DNA from: Castanea sativa
Taxonomy: Eukaryota; Streptophyta; Magnoliopsida; Fagales; Fagaceae
Assembly (NCBI RefSeq): GCF_040712315.1
Contig: NC_134014.1
Coordinates: forward strand, 40,537,634-40,601,633
Direction of reading: 5' to 3'
Length of the DNA: 64,000 nucleotides
The notes under the pieces were generated by a model, which saw only the letters and a list, made by a program, of their open reading frames with translations, did no database searches and had not been told where the DNA came from. Position 1 is the stretch's first letter, and every line of letters begins with the position of its first letter. The position numbers were made by a program, and so were the translations under genes. Below are positions 45,823-57,814 of this stretch, piece after piece.

Positions 45823-46295
45823 ACAAATCTAGAGTTTGTGTTTGTTTTGACGATATTGTTACTCACTAGTAGGAGTGGCAAAATAAGCTCATGCTCATTT
45901 GCCCATCCAAACTCACCCACTCTAATTAAACTCAAACCCACCCGGTTATTATTTGGGCTAAATGGGCATCAACGATCCCGTAATTATTAGGTTTTAATTA
46001 AAAACTGGTTGAGGCCCATTTTACCAAAAAAAACAATAAAACCGAATTCAACACAGGCCTTCCCATCCCCAAAAAAAAAAATCCCAGTCTTTACACTCTC
46101 TCTCAGTCCTCACTACTAATCGTTTTAACTAGGGTTTTCAAATTTTCCTTCATTTTCTCAGCCTCCAATCATGTTTTAATCGGTTTAATCGGTGAGTTTG
46201 CTGTGGTTCTTCGTAGTTTCCTTCATTTTCTCAGCCTTCATTCGATTTTCTCTTGGTCTCCCATCTCTCAGCTGCTGTATTTTGCTCAGGTGAGC

Positions 46296-46296
<1 letters not shown>

Positions 46297-46336
<40 letters not shown>
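46297..46336. repeat. CT microsatellite in a putative 5' leader
   Basis: About 20 CT units upstream of the CCCH-like remnant. CT runs are common in plant 5' UTRs. Confidence 0.9.
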
Positions 46337-46344
<8 letters not shown>

Positions 46345-46360
46345 ACTTGCACCGGTAGAG

Positions 46361-47288
46361 ATGGTGGTAATCCCAACTGGGTCTAATGTGGATTTTGTTG
46401 GGTCTAACAATTCTGGTGAATCCACTGTAGTTATGCACTAGGGGTGTTTGATAAAGAGTCCCAGAGCTTGAAGATTGTTCCTGTTGCCTTTGACAAGGTG
46501 GAATTTTCTATTTGATTTGCTTAGAAAGTTTTAAAATTTGGGTTTTTTTGTTTACTGTTTGGTTGCTTTGAAAATGTGGGATAAGTTTGCTTATTTGCTC
46601 ATTTGGTTATGTGCTGTTTCGTGGCTGATGGGTTGTGGAATGTGTAGTTGTTTACTGTTGGGTTGCTGATGAAATTTTGGAGTTTAACTTGGCTTTTGTT
46701 GTGGAAATTTGAGCTTGTTGTCTTTGAGTACTGAAGTAATTTTATTACATACTAAGTAATGGATAGGAGGGAGTTTATGTTTGCGTTTGGTTTGGGAATT
46801 TTAATTCGGTTTTCTTTGATTTCCCAAGTAATATTAGTTGATAATGAAAAATTGGGTGAAGATCTTGCATTGACTTTATAGCTTTTGGAATAGAAATGAT
46901 TTGGCCTTGAATTAACATTTTTTTTTTTTTTTGGCATGATGGGAGTAAAGGGGTTTTGCCAGTACGGAGATTCTTGCAAATATGTTCATCCCAAGAACAA
47001 TGATAACTGTTAACAATGATACTATTAGATAACTAACTTTATCAAACATCAGTGACAGGCTTTGTGGATAACAATCAGTCGCCAATTATCCCTGGAAATC
47101 AGTCGGTTGGAGGCAGTTTTTCAGGTAAGGATACATTGTATGTTTTCTTCATTAATTTGTATTCAATGTGCTAATAAATGCTTTGCTTTCCTTTTTCAGC
47201 TATACATGATTTTGAGAAAGAAAGCCTCGTGGAGGATTTTGGCAACTTGTGCCTATCTCAATCTAGTTCATATGTTGATGAGGATTAG
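46361..47288 (+). pseudogene. CCCH zinc-finger-like gene remnant, about four exons
   Basis: The splicing below is inferred by eye. Exon 1 starts at the ATG at 46361 (MVVIPTGSNVDFVGSNNSGE..) and runs to KIVPVAFDK|GTGGAA near 46497, with an in-frame TAG (VVMH*G). Exon 2 is 46951-47008: GFCQYGDSCKYVHPKNND, giving the C-x5-C-x3-H half of a CCCH RNA-binding finger; the first Cys would have to lie in a preceding exon. Exon 3 is 47059-47124 (FVDNNQSPIIPGNQSVGGSF). Exon 4 is 47200-47288, ending SSSYVDED and TAG. Exon ends have AG acceptors and GT donors and the phases join. Because of the stop in exon 1 and the incomplete finger I call it broken. A missed intron could rescue the stop. Confidence 0.5.
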
Positions 47289-47436
47289 ATGAAAGCTTAT
47301 TTAACTATTGTTCTGTTCATATTTCTTTCAAAAAGTTTCTTAATGATTGCTGTAATTCTTATACATATTAAAGTTTAACAGGTCTATATGTTCATCCAGC
47401 GCAGATGGCCATTGCTTCCATTGTTCACCTCTATGT

Positions 47437-49176
47437 GTTTCCGGAAACTTACCTATTGAAGTAGGCAATTTGAAAAATATGTATTTATTGCATGTCTCCG
47501 AAAACAATTTATCTGGTGAAATTCCTTTGACAATTGGAAGTTGCTTGAGCTTAAATGAGCTATTCCTACAATGGAATTCTTTAAAGGGGACCATACCACC
47601 ATCCACGGCTTCTTTGAAAAGCCTTGAATATTTAGATGTTTCACGAAACAACTTATCAGGGTCAATTCCGAAGGGTCTAGGGAAGCTTTCATTCCTAAAA
47701 TATTTGAACATTTCATTCAATGATATTCAGGGTGAGCTACAAACAGAAGGAGTTTTTAGAAATGTAAATGCAGTATCAATAGTTGGAAACAATAAGCTTT
47801 GTGAGGTTATTCCACAATTTCAACTACCAACATGCTTCAAAGCTATGAGATCAAGAAAGTCCCTTGCTTCTAGATTAAAAATCACAATTGTTTGTGTTGT
47901 TACATGTATTCTTCTAGTTTCATCCTTTCTTGTTCTTTATTGGATGAAAAAATCAAAAAAAAAAAAAAAATCGTCTATAGTCTCAAATATTAATCTCCTT
48001 CCAACAATTTCGTACAAAATGCTTCATCAAGCGACTAATGGATTTTCTCTCAACAATTTGATTGGATCTGGTAGTTTTGGAGTAGTTTTTAAAGGAGTTC
48101 TTGAGCAAGATGAAAGATTAGTGGCTGTGAAGCTCATAAACCTTCAAAAGAAAGGAGCTCCCAAGAGTTTTATAGCATAATGCAATGTGTTAAGAAATGT
48201 TCGGCACTGAAATCTTGTAAAGATCTTAACATGTTGCTCTAGAATAAATTATAATGGTGATGAATTCAAAGCACTAGTGTTTGAATTCATGACAAATGGG
48301 AGCTTAGATATGTGGCTACATCCAATGGTAGATAGTGAAAATCAATCAAAAAATTTGAGCTTTCTTCAAAGACTTACTATTGCAATGGATGTGGCTTTTG
48401 CATTAAATTGTCTTCACAATCATTGTGAGCAAAAAATCATTCATTGTGATTTAAAGCCAAGTAATATTCTTCTTGATAATGAGATGATTGCTGATGTAAG
48501 TGATTTTGGTTTAGCAAGGCTCCTCACAACTGCTAATGATTCTTCCCAAAAGCTACAAGTACAATCGAGTTAAAGGGATCTATCGACTAGTCTTTCCAAC
48601 GTACCATTTAAACAAAAACTCTCCTGCTTATATTTCTAGGTTTCTTAGAACACATATTCTCATGGATAAACACACAAGCACATAATTACTTTTATATTTT
48701 TCATAAAATTGAAAATTTTGAAGTAAAAATAGGATTTAAATATGACTTAAACTCTGAGAAACGCCTAAGTTGATTTGCTGATGGACTTTTCAATTTGCAA
48801 TCCTTTGACTAAGCTTCATATCTTCTTTCTACGCATATATTTCCTAAACCAAAATGAAGCAGCAAGGAAAAAAAGAAGTAATTTGACCCCTTTGGTAAAG
48901 CTACGAGTAACTTCCTTCCATTTTAGAAGTAATAACATTTGTCATATTACCTTTAAATAGATATTTGTTCTATGTTCTTGACTTTGCATTTTGTAGACCT
49001 TCAATCCATATTTTCACTATATATAGAGAATTGCTGAAGGCAGTGTATATAGCTTTGGAGTCCTTGTATATGAAATGTTCCCTGGAAGGAGGCCCACTAA
49101 TAATATGTTTAGAGATGGTTTGAATCTCCCTAACTTTGTCAAGATGGCACTACCAAAAAGACTTGTTCAAATTTTC
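47437..49176 (+). pseudogene. LRR receptor-like kinase (LRR-XII, EFR/At3g47570-like), 3' half only, broken
   Basis: The match begins inside the LRRs (GNLPIEVGNLKNMYLLHVSE) with about three LRRs, then a cap, a membrane segment (ITIVCVVTCILLVSSFLVLYW) with a Lys-rich stop, and a kinase domain. The kinase has the glycine loop IGSGSFGVVFKG, the VAVK lysine, HCDLKPSNILLD (non-RD, HCD) and SDFGLAR. Lesions: TAA at 48178-48180 (FIA*CNV), TGA at 48208-48210 (VRH*NLV), and a frameshift near 48555 where the frame changes from KLQVQSS to IELKGSI. About 440 bp, probably the family intron, follows. Kinase sequence then resumes at 49033 (SVYSFGVLVYEMF, RPTNNMFRDGLNLPNFVKMA) and stops near 49176, before the kinase C-lobe ends. 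The receptor ectodomain is missing. Family members sense microbial or self patterns at the plasma membrane. Confidence 0.9.
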
Positions 49177-52100
49177 CAAAGCATCAATCTTTCTCTGACA
49201 ATACCGGCGCCAAGTTAATTGGATAAAACGGGCTGCCCACGTCCTCCATTGTATGGAATAGTACCTGGAAGTCATCATCACAAAAATGCACTAGATTATA
49301 CTGTTCTAAAATTGAAGGGAAAATTAATGGCCCATCCTTTACTACAATTTATGTAGAAGTTTTTGTTTCTATAGACATGCATTTTTTAGACAGCCGTGAT
49401 GATAATTATCTAAAAAGTTGATAAGCATGGCTTCAATCCTTGCCTGAAAGTGTGCTGGAGCTGCTTGCTATGAAAACGCCGAAACTGAGATGCCACAAAC
49501 TTCAAGTCATTAGCCATTAAAGCAAAGGCTTCAACATCTGTTTTAGTTACCACTGTTCTAGTTGAGATGGGGAGATTTGTAGACGGGTGAGGATCCAATG
49601 CCCAAGTAAGAAGCTCTTCTCCACAGAAGTCACCAGCCATGAGATGAGCAGTGTTAAAGAAATCAGTCCTTCCACCATTGATAGCCATAGTGGCTAGGGT
49701 TCCTCTCATGATAAAAAGCATCTCATCCACTGGATCCCCCTCACGGACAATGCAGCTTTTTGCTGTGTATAGTACTGGCTTGAGATGATCACAAAGCACA
49801 TCCAATAGTTGTACATCCATGTTTTCAAACATTGGCACCTAAAAAGATAAAATTGACTGAATGAATGCAAGAGCTAGATGTTGGACATGAAGGGAAAAAA
49901 AAAATCAAAGAAAAACACTCACTCTCTTGAGAAGATCTAAGCAAAGATGTTGCTTTATGTCCCTCCTTAGGTCTTTAGGAAGGTTACGAATTAGATTCTC
50001 TTCCTCAACACCTCTGGTTTCTTGTCATTTATACTGTTCATATCGTCTCATCCGCTCCCTTAAGATCTTAGGGAGCATATGGTGGGACATCCACTGTTCA
50101 ACATCAGTCCTTTTCACTCTCATCTCTTCCACTCTCACTGTTGTGGATTTCAGATATTTCTATAACAGCACAGAAACATAATATAACACCTTGGTTCATC
50201 AAATCAAGGACTATGAGGATTCCAACAAAAGGTTTCAAGTTGGAGTTAATAGTGGATACACTTTGTAAGATATCATTTTTTTATAGAAGATTTGGCACTT
50301 GGCACTTGGCAGATTAAATAAGAACAGCAGAAACATTGAGAATAAATACAACAAAGAGAGATTAACGGAAGATGGCAGAAAAATGCGACAACTATACATG
50401 TTTCTTATGGATAAATTAACAAAATGTCATAAGCCCATCACATCAGTTGGAAGGTTTGGATAATATGCTTATGCACAAAGCCCAAATGTATAATCATAAT
50501 CATTTTATAATTTACAAGATTAAGTTGCAAACAGTATTGATGAGGATCAAAGTTTTACCTGCATATGGCCAACAAGTAATGAGAATAATACCAACCCAGA
50601 GATTGATATGAAGACAGCAAAGATTATCTCCCCAACATAAGTGCTTGTTTTCAGGTTTTTGCCAAGAGAACTGATGAAACATAAAATAGAAAGCACAAGC
50701 TAAAAAAAGCCTCTAGCTGTAAAGTATTCACTCACAATGAGATCATATACAGTTTTGACTGAAAGGCAACTGAGTAAGAATATAATTTGAGGATCATATA
50801 TTTACTAACCTAAGATTACAAAGACCCCACCAAAAGCAGTAAAAGAATTTCTCTAGAAAATTTCTTGATTCCACCACTCCAGATTTAAGAGCATCAGTAA
50901 ATATTCCAAAGTTGAAGTACATTTTATTTTCAATGTCATCAGGATCAATAGAAGAGCAATTGTGATATAGATCTGCAAATTTTTGTTATGGTTTTTTCCA
51001 CAGTAAAAATCTTTATCTTCACAACCAGCAGTGTTGGCACAGTAATTTTGCCAGCATGTACCCTTTCGTTCAATGGCAAACAAGTACCAAAAAGCTCCTA
51101 CAACCTGGTTTGTCATATTTATTTGTGATCAGAAAATCTCGGAAGTATTGCATTAAAAAAAAGAAAAGCAAATCTCAGAAGTAGTGTAATTAAGTATTCA
51201 AAAACCACCAAATCAACTTACATGACTGGCAAGCATATATAGAGAAAGATTATAAGCAGCTCCAGCCCATGCTGTCTGAGTCAGTATGCCTGAGGTTTCT
51301 GTTACTTCTTTATATAGTGGATAGATCCGGTAAAGTCTTGGCACATATTGCAAGAAGATCACTAACTTCAACATCTCCTTCTTGACTAATGGAGCGGTTT
51401 TCATTGAAGGAATGATGACTAAACTTACCACCTGAACAATGTAGGCAGAAGACATCATAATTGTAAAACTGACATTACCTTAACTGCTTAATTCTTTTAC
51501 ATCAAGCAATTAACAAAATTTCAACTAAAGACATGGTTCATTATTCTACATATAAGTTTTTATATGCATTATGCACCCATGTGTGTTCAAATTATCACTT
51601 TGGCATAATAAAATCAGTTCTGCTATTGATAATAGCCAAATGTTTTGTCAGGGCATAAGTTTAGAAATCATGTAGTTATTCAACCTCCAGAAAACTTTCT
51701 GTTACATGTCTTACTTTTTTTTTTTTTTCTAAGTTAGGAAAAATTAGGAGCGTGTTATGATAGATTCATATATGTAAGTTTGTATCAGGATGAATTAATA
51801 TTAGTTTTATTGCTAGAATATTATAGGAATACGGTGCTTACCTTGATCTAATTGGAAGTCAGATTCAGATGTGGATAATGAATAAAGATACTCATGATTT
51901 CCCAAACTCTAAATTGTTCACTAGTCTAATTTGGAAGTCTATGTTTCCCTCAAAGAAAGCCTAACTCTTACTATGTCTTTTAACCAAAACAGAAAAAAAA
52001 AAAAAAAAAAAAAAAAAGGGAAATAAATTATTCATAAAATTATCCTACCAAAAACAAACCAATTCATTACCAATCCATTAATCTGTTACGTAAGGTCATT

Positions 52101-53874
52101 TCCTTAAGTTGGTGTAACAGCAGCAAAAATGAAAGTGAATGAAACATAACTCCCTGCACTGATGGCAAAGTAACAAGTTGGGGTGCAAGTTTCTTCCAAT
52201 GAAAGTGCGAACCTATTACTACAGTGGGGTCTGAACTAAATGTTGTGATGATTGCAGAAAGAACATAGAGTTCTTGTAATAAACCAGAGTAATGATACTT
52301 CATACCAATCAATTGTCACATGCATACCTGTGGCAATGGAAGAATTGACAATGTCAATCAAGAAATAGGTGGATAAGTATCTTTTTGCAATAGCCACCGG
52401 ATCATTTATTGGCACACCCCTTCCAAATACTCGAGAAGAAGGAGCAATAAACCCAGTTCGAAACTGTAAGTTTATATGAAGTATATAAAAGACATCACAG
52501 AGTGAACGAAGAACACAAGCAATAATCGTCAGAGTTTCATCTGAATCAAGGCATTTATCCTTGTCATCAATCACTGGGATGTAAAAGAACAAAGGATCCA
52601 GGGCAACAGCTATGACACAATAGAGCTCAAATATTTTATTCCAAGTTTGAAGAAGTTGACCCTGTGGATCAAGAATTATCTTCCTAGGATGAGGACCTGA
52701 CTCTTTAGAAGGAATGCCAATAATCTTCAAAATACTGCCAAGAGTTGATCTTGGTTTTCTCAGTTGTGGTCCATCATCACCAGAATATTTCTGCCCAGAA
52801 CCCAGAAATCTCTGAGAACTCCAATCTTCAAACCTGGATGAAAAATAAATATAATAATAAAGTAGCATGCATAAAGAAAGTTTCAGCAGCTATTTAAGTA
52901 TTTGAATGGATACTACCAGAATGAATAACTTATTGGAATCCTTTATAAACTGATACATATGAGTGGTCCCTAACCGCGAAAAGGTGCACTAAAAATGAAT
53001 AAAGAAAGAACAAGTGACAACCCAGTAATTCACCCATTTGCAACATTACCAATCGCCAAATTAGGTCATTTAAGTTCTCTATATGTTTACAGCCTAAACT
53101 AGAATGTCTTTTAATGATCCTAAACAACATGATTTTTTAGATTTTTCCATTTAGTACTTTCTAGAATAGTTTCACTTGCTGTCTTCTTATTATATACCAA
53201 TTGCACATACAATTTGACTTCGGAATCTAAAAACCCTGATTAAGTTCCAATTGTATCAATGATTCAACGTCACCTACAATTTTAAAATCATTACAAATTA
53301 GACCCTTACGGCTTATAATGAGTGACAAATAAAAGTGAAGGAAATCCAAATAAGCTGCTCTTGATACCTGTCTAGGCATTACAGGTATTCAATATGAATC
53401 ATAGTATTTTTTTTATACTGAAGAATATCACAAAACAGATTATTCATTTGTAAAAGGGAAAATAGAATAAATACAATATAATTTAAACACCATTATTGAG
53501 TTGAATTTTTGCACTAGAATACTATTTATCATTTATTTGTGGGGCTTTTTAGTGTAAGATTTAGTCTTAAATGTAACTTACTGATTTTGGTTACTTTTAA
53601 TTAGTATATTTTATAAGAGTCCAAATTATAACCATTTTCAAACTTTATGAGTAATTATGATAGATATTGATGCAAAAAACAATAGATATTTCATAACTTA
53701 ATTAAAGATCTGAGGTTTTTCATGAAATTACTCCCAAAAATTTTCTTATTCCATGATACCATCAGCACATATAGACATATAGAAGTAACATAGACACTCT
53801 GATAAAATTGTGTGCTTAAAAGAATCCAGACCTGAACAAACTAACCTTACAAATTTAAGTTCCTTGCGATCCAT
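49150..53874 (-). pseudogene. Cyclic nucleotide-gated channel (CNGC, group I-like), eight exons, broken
   Basis: Exons on the minus strand: 53846-53874 (MDRKELKFV), 52328-52833 (N-terminus to S4), 51222-51431 (S4-S5 region, ending LYMLASH), 50810-51104 (pore region), 50559-50670 (S6), 49923-50159 (C-linker), 49444-49838 (cyclic-nucleotide-binding domain, FCGEELLTWALDPH..ISTRTV) and 49150-49264 (IQ motif FIQLTWRRYCQRK). Phases and splice sites fit throughout, except that intron 7 has a GC donor (TTCAG|GCAAGG). Lesions: exon 2 is out of frame near 52345-52352 (family DIVSILPLPQ; 2 nt lost or 1 gained), and exon 4 lacks 1 nt near 50979-50984. The pore reads SSLGKNL where the family usually has GQN. 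The usual C-terminal tail of some 60 residues after the IQ motif is replaced by sequence reading to TAG at 49150. Intact members are plasma-membrane Ca2+/K+ channels regulated by calmodulin. Confidence 0.92.
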
Positions 53875-54579
53875 TTTCTTCAGCGCAGAAGTACAAGTTC
53901 AAATTTGAGAATCTGTTCAATGAAAACCCAGAGTTGTGCATGGTAAAGTAGAAGCCAAAGAGATAATTAAGAATTAAGAGTAACATGTATGCAATTTTAT
54001 GACTACCATAGATAAATTATTGAGCAAAACCTAGTGCTAGTTTAACATAAACTTAGTTTCATTAGTTTATTTAACTTAAAAATAAGTCAAGTAAATGTAT
54101 AGATGAATTAAAAAAAAGATAACAACCATGCAGAACTTAACATTTAACAAAAAATAACAAATAAAAAAGAAGGAAAAGAAAGACGCGTTGTAGTGTACCA
54201 AACAGGTAATGTATAGGCAGCGTGATGGTGGCCTCTGTAGCGACGTCGTGCAAGGCCTCTCTCAATCTCTCCACTTTCTCTCTCTGTCTATCTCACTTTT
54301 TTTCTAAATCGGTTTCTTATATAATCCTTGCTTTCTTTTTTTCTTTTTTCTTTTTTTCTTTTTGATAAACAAACACACGCAATGGAAAATCCTTGCTCAG
54401 CAAGCTATTTCACATGACGTGCTCTCTTAATTTTTTGTTTGAATAAAGTTTCAAGTTTCCTATCAAAAAAAGAAAAATCGCGAATGCGCTGATGCACTGT
54501 AGCTACAGTATCTTAATTTTTTTTTTTTTTAGATAATCATTTTTTTTTATTCTTTTAAACTGTTATATTAGCCCACATA
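53875..54579. other. Upstream of the CNGC remnant
   Basis: Putative promoter and leader of the channel gene on the minus strand, with CT-rich tracts at 54259-54362. No other gene is seen. Confidence 0.5.
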
Positions 54580-54588
54580 TACATTGTT

Positions 54589-54966
54589 GGGCAAATTATA
54601 ACTTACTCACTTGTGGTTTGGTTAAAATTTAAGTTGCATACTTGTGATTTGAAATTTGACACTTTACCTACTTGAGGTTTGATCAAAATTTAAGTTGTCT
54701 GACTGTGGTTTGAAATTCCATAATGAAAGTGTTCCGATGAATAGTTTTTTATCTAATTTAATCTTGTATTTATATGTTTATTGTGTTTTTAGAAAAGAGG
54801 GACATAAAAGTGGAGCAAAATTACATATTTAGCTTTGTTTTTAACTGAGTTGGGTTATGGAAATCTAATTGAGCTAACCTCAAGTGGGTAAAGTGTCAAA
54901 TTTCAAATCACAGGTAAGCAACTTAAATTTTGACCAAACTACGGGTGGGTAAATTGTAATTTGCCC
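54589..54966. mobile_element. MULE-type MITE with long TIRs (378 bp)
   Basis: The left arm starts GGGCAAATTATAACTTACTC and the right arm, read inward, starts GGGCAAATTACAATTTACCC. The arms pair over about 70 bp ('aaaatttaagttgc', 'tttgaaatttgac'). The flanks TACATTGTT (54580-54588) and TATATTGTT (54967-54975) form a 9-bp TSD with one mismatch. Long TIRs with a 9-bp TSD indicate the Mutator superfamily. Each arm also contains a second internal copy of the motif 'aaaatttaagttg'. Confidence 0.8.
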
Positions 54967-54975
54967 TATATTGTT

Positions 54976-55563
54976 ATAACAAATTTCAGTCTGAATGCAT
55001 TGTAGTTACAATGCCCTTTTGGTATGTTCAACTGGCACAGTAGAAGCTACAGTGCTTTTTTTTTTTTTTTTCCAATAATCGATTTGAGTTTTTTTTTTTA
55101 ATATTTATATTAGCTGCCATATATATTGTTATAATGACACAACAAATTTCACAATATTTTCATAATTATTGAGATGTCAATTTCTTACTAGTCAAAATAA
55201 AATAATAAAATATGAGACTGTGACCAACCACAATAAAAAATAAATGTCTTGAGAAAATGTTACAACACTTTTTATTATCAAAATATTTTCACAATTGTTG
55301 AGATCTCAGTTTCTTATATATCAAATAAAAAAATGTTAAGTCCACAACATTTTAACATTAATTTCACAACAAATCATAGGTAAGCTATTATTAATGGATA
55401 AAAAAATGATAGCAGTTGTGGGTCCATTTTAAAATCAGTAACAACTTACCATTCAAAATTTGTTATGAAAATATTATGGAGATAACATTTCTATAAAATA
55501 AGTAATAATTTATCAAATCGAAACTTACCACAACTGAAAATAAAGGTATTGTAAAAATATTGT
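54976..55563. other. Repeat-derived AT-rich DNA
   Basis: It contains sequences shared with the Helitron-like units further right ('cacaatattttcataattat', 'gtcaaaataaaataataaaat') and a degraded M3 fold-back MITE around 55335-55490. No gene is seen. Confidence 0.6.
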
Positions 55564-56335
55564 TGTGGGGGGCAAAAAGATCCTGATGAGAATGTGGGCC
55601 TTTTGGGCCGTGTTAGGGAAGGCCGACCTGCTACTAGGTTCAGAATTTGTTGGTACTATGGGTCGGCCCATACGCCGAGGGTCCGAGGATCCAGCCGAGG
55701 GTCCGAGGATCCAGCCGAGGGTGAACTTACCCTCGGATGGACACCGAAGAACTCGGGGTTTCGTAATAAAGATTAGGGGATGACACGGTTAAGGCCAATG
55801 GTTAAAAGGGGTAAACCCTAGAATGCCCCAGAAGCACTGGTGTTGAAGAAATGTCAAAGATAAAGGCTGCTACCTCCACATTAAAGACCCTGCACCTACC
55901 ACCCTGGCCGCATTGATGGGGAAGTGACACCTGAACAGTGGAAGAGAAACTTCTGGTTACTATTCAAAGGCACTGGGAAAAGAAATATCTAGGCTAAAGG
56001 GGAGGTAAAGCAACACGTGTACAAAGTATTCAAAAGAGTAGTATTTAAAGAGCAATCTAAGATAGAAAAAGGGCTCTCCCTCTTTGTAACCTAAAGGAAA
56101 GAGAAAGAGAGAGAGAGAGAAATTATATAAGAACAGTTCTCGGCTTACGTCCGAGCAGATTGACTTATAGCATTCTTTGTTGTTTTTAAGTGTTTATAAT
56201 CTTTGGCTTGCTATTTAATCCTCAAACACTTCTAACCTGGGTTTCAAGCCCACACTCTACAAATTACATTGTTTAAGGCTCGTTGGGCCTGAGCCCGTAA
56301 CTGTTCTTGGGGCCAGGTGCAATTGTGCACTTACA
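55564..56335 (+). mobile_element. Solo LTR (772 bp)
   Basis: Begins TGTGGGGGGCAAAAAG and ends GTGCACTTACA (TG..CA), flanked by a perfect 5-bp TSD ATTGT (55559-55563 and 56336-56340). No internal region or second LTR is present, so it is probably the product of LTR-LTR recombination. It includes a short direct repeat (GAGGGTCCGAGGATCCAGCC twice, near 55677-55718) and a GA-rich tract before TTATATAAG (56120-56129). It is unrelated to the LTRs at 31-40 kb. Confidence 0.9.
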
Positions 56336-56340
56336 ATTGT

Positions 56341-57814
56341 GACATTTTAGTATTTTCTTAAACTTATTTTTTTTATTAAGTCAAATTTGGTGAGCATAAA
56401 TTCACTGTTTCACACACAAATTTCTCCTGTAGGTTTTTATTTTATTTTATTTAATGCATAGTTTAAAGTGCTTGTCCCAATTAAAATCCAATGAAAATTT
56501 ACCACTTAGGATTTGTTGTGAATATGCTGTGGATGTTGTATTACTTTAAAATAAAATTATAAAATATCATACTAGGGTCCACAATAACTAAAATAAAGGT
56601 ATTGATAAAATATTGTGACATTTATTATGTTCCTGACTTTTTTTTTAGCCAATTTATTGAGTCAAAATTCATAGTTTTACATACAATTTTCTTGAGTTAA
56701 CTTTTTCTTTTTAACACTTTTTTTTTTAAAGTAAAAAACACACCGTTTTACCAACAAAAAATAATTATGGAAAAAAGTACCTTTTTCCTTTATGTTTGGG
56801 GTAGTTTTATCCTCCAACAATAAAGTTGAATAATTTCCACATTTATATTTTATAGACAAGTATATAGTTCCTGCTGTTACTCTCTCAGTTAAACCTTAAC
56901 AAAATCTTATGATTCTTAGAATATTTCATTGCGTAATGTTTAAAATGCCTCACTAAATTTTAATGTCCCAAAATTTTTCTTCGTGTATTTTGAGTTTCAT
57001 GTGTTAGCCATACTTAAAAAGTAAAAATAGTGATGCATTGTATTCTATTTCTTACCTAGAGAACACTAATAAATTAGTGGTTTAAATCTTCCAGATTTAT
57101 AATTTTATCTAATAGAAACTTCAATGACATATGTCTTTTGTTATTTTTTTTTCTTTTTTTTAAATGTGTTCATTAAAAATTAAGTAATCTAAGTATTGTA
57201 GTTAGGCTCATAAAATAAAATGATAAAGAATGAAGTATAAATAAAATTTTTTTTTTTGGAGAAACTAATAACAAAATATTCATTACAAATAATTGTAGGT
57301 ATTTAATTTGACAAAAAGTTTCGATTGTAGCATATGTCATCATTTATTACGAAAATTTAAATATTGTGATAATGTTTTATCAAAACATAGTTATTTATTG
57401 TTGGAAAATGACGACATTTATTATCATTCTTAATTAATTGAATTTTTTTGTGAGTAGATACTATCTTTAGTAAATAGGTTCTAAGAAATGAAAAAGTATT
57501 TTGTATCAAATGATACAATGTTATTCGTGTCAAAATCGAATAAACGAGAGACATCTGTGTAAAAATAACTACTTACTAACACATATCTTTCAATTATTAG
57601 TGGGTTAGTTATTTTTTACTGACATGTCTCACACTTATTTGATTTTGATACCGCTAACATGGTATCATTTGATACCAAATTCATTCTCCTAATAAATTAT
57701 CATATTAAGTAGATAGTCATACATTAAATAACTATTCTAAATTAAAATACATGGTTTGATACTACTTCAAAAAACAATCCTATCTTAAGGGGCTGCACGT
57801 GCAACCCTTACTAG
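56341..57814 (+). mobile_element. Helitron-like unit A (3' part)
   Basis: Its 3' end has a hairpin-forming AAGGGGCTGCACGTGCAACCCTT followed by ACTAG at 57810-57814, the CTRR-type end of plant Helitrons. The sequence to its left ('gttaaaccttaacaaaatct', 'aatgtcccaaaatttttctt') is repeated in units B and C. The 5' end was not located and may lie before the solo LTR, which is inserted in related sequence. Confidence 0.6.

Noticed and set aside
48590..49020. Possible separate gene or insertion inside the receptor-kinase fragment
   Set aside because: Family members commonly have one intron near this kinase position. No ends, TSD or coding content suggest an insertion.
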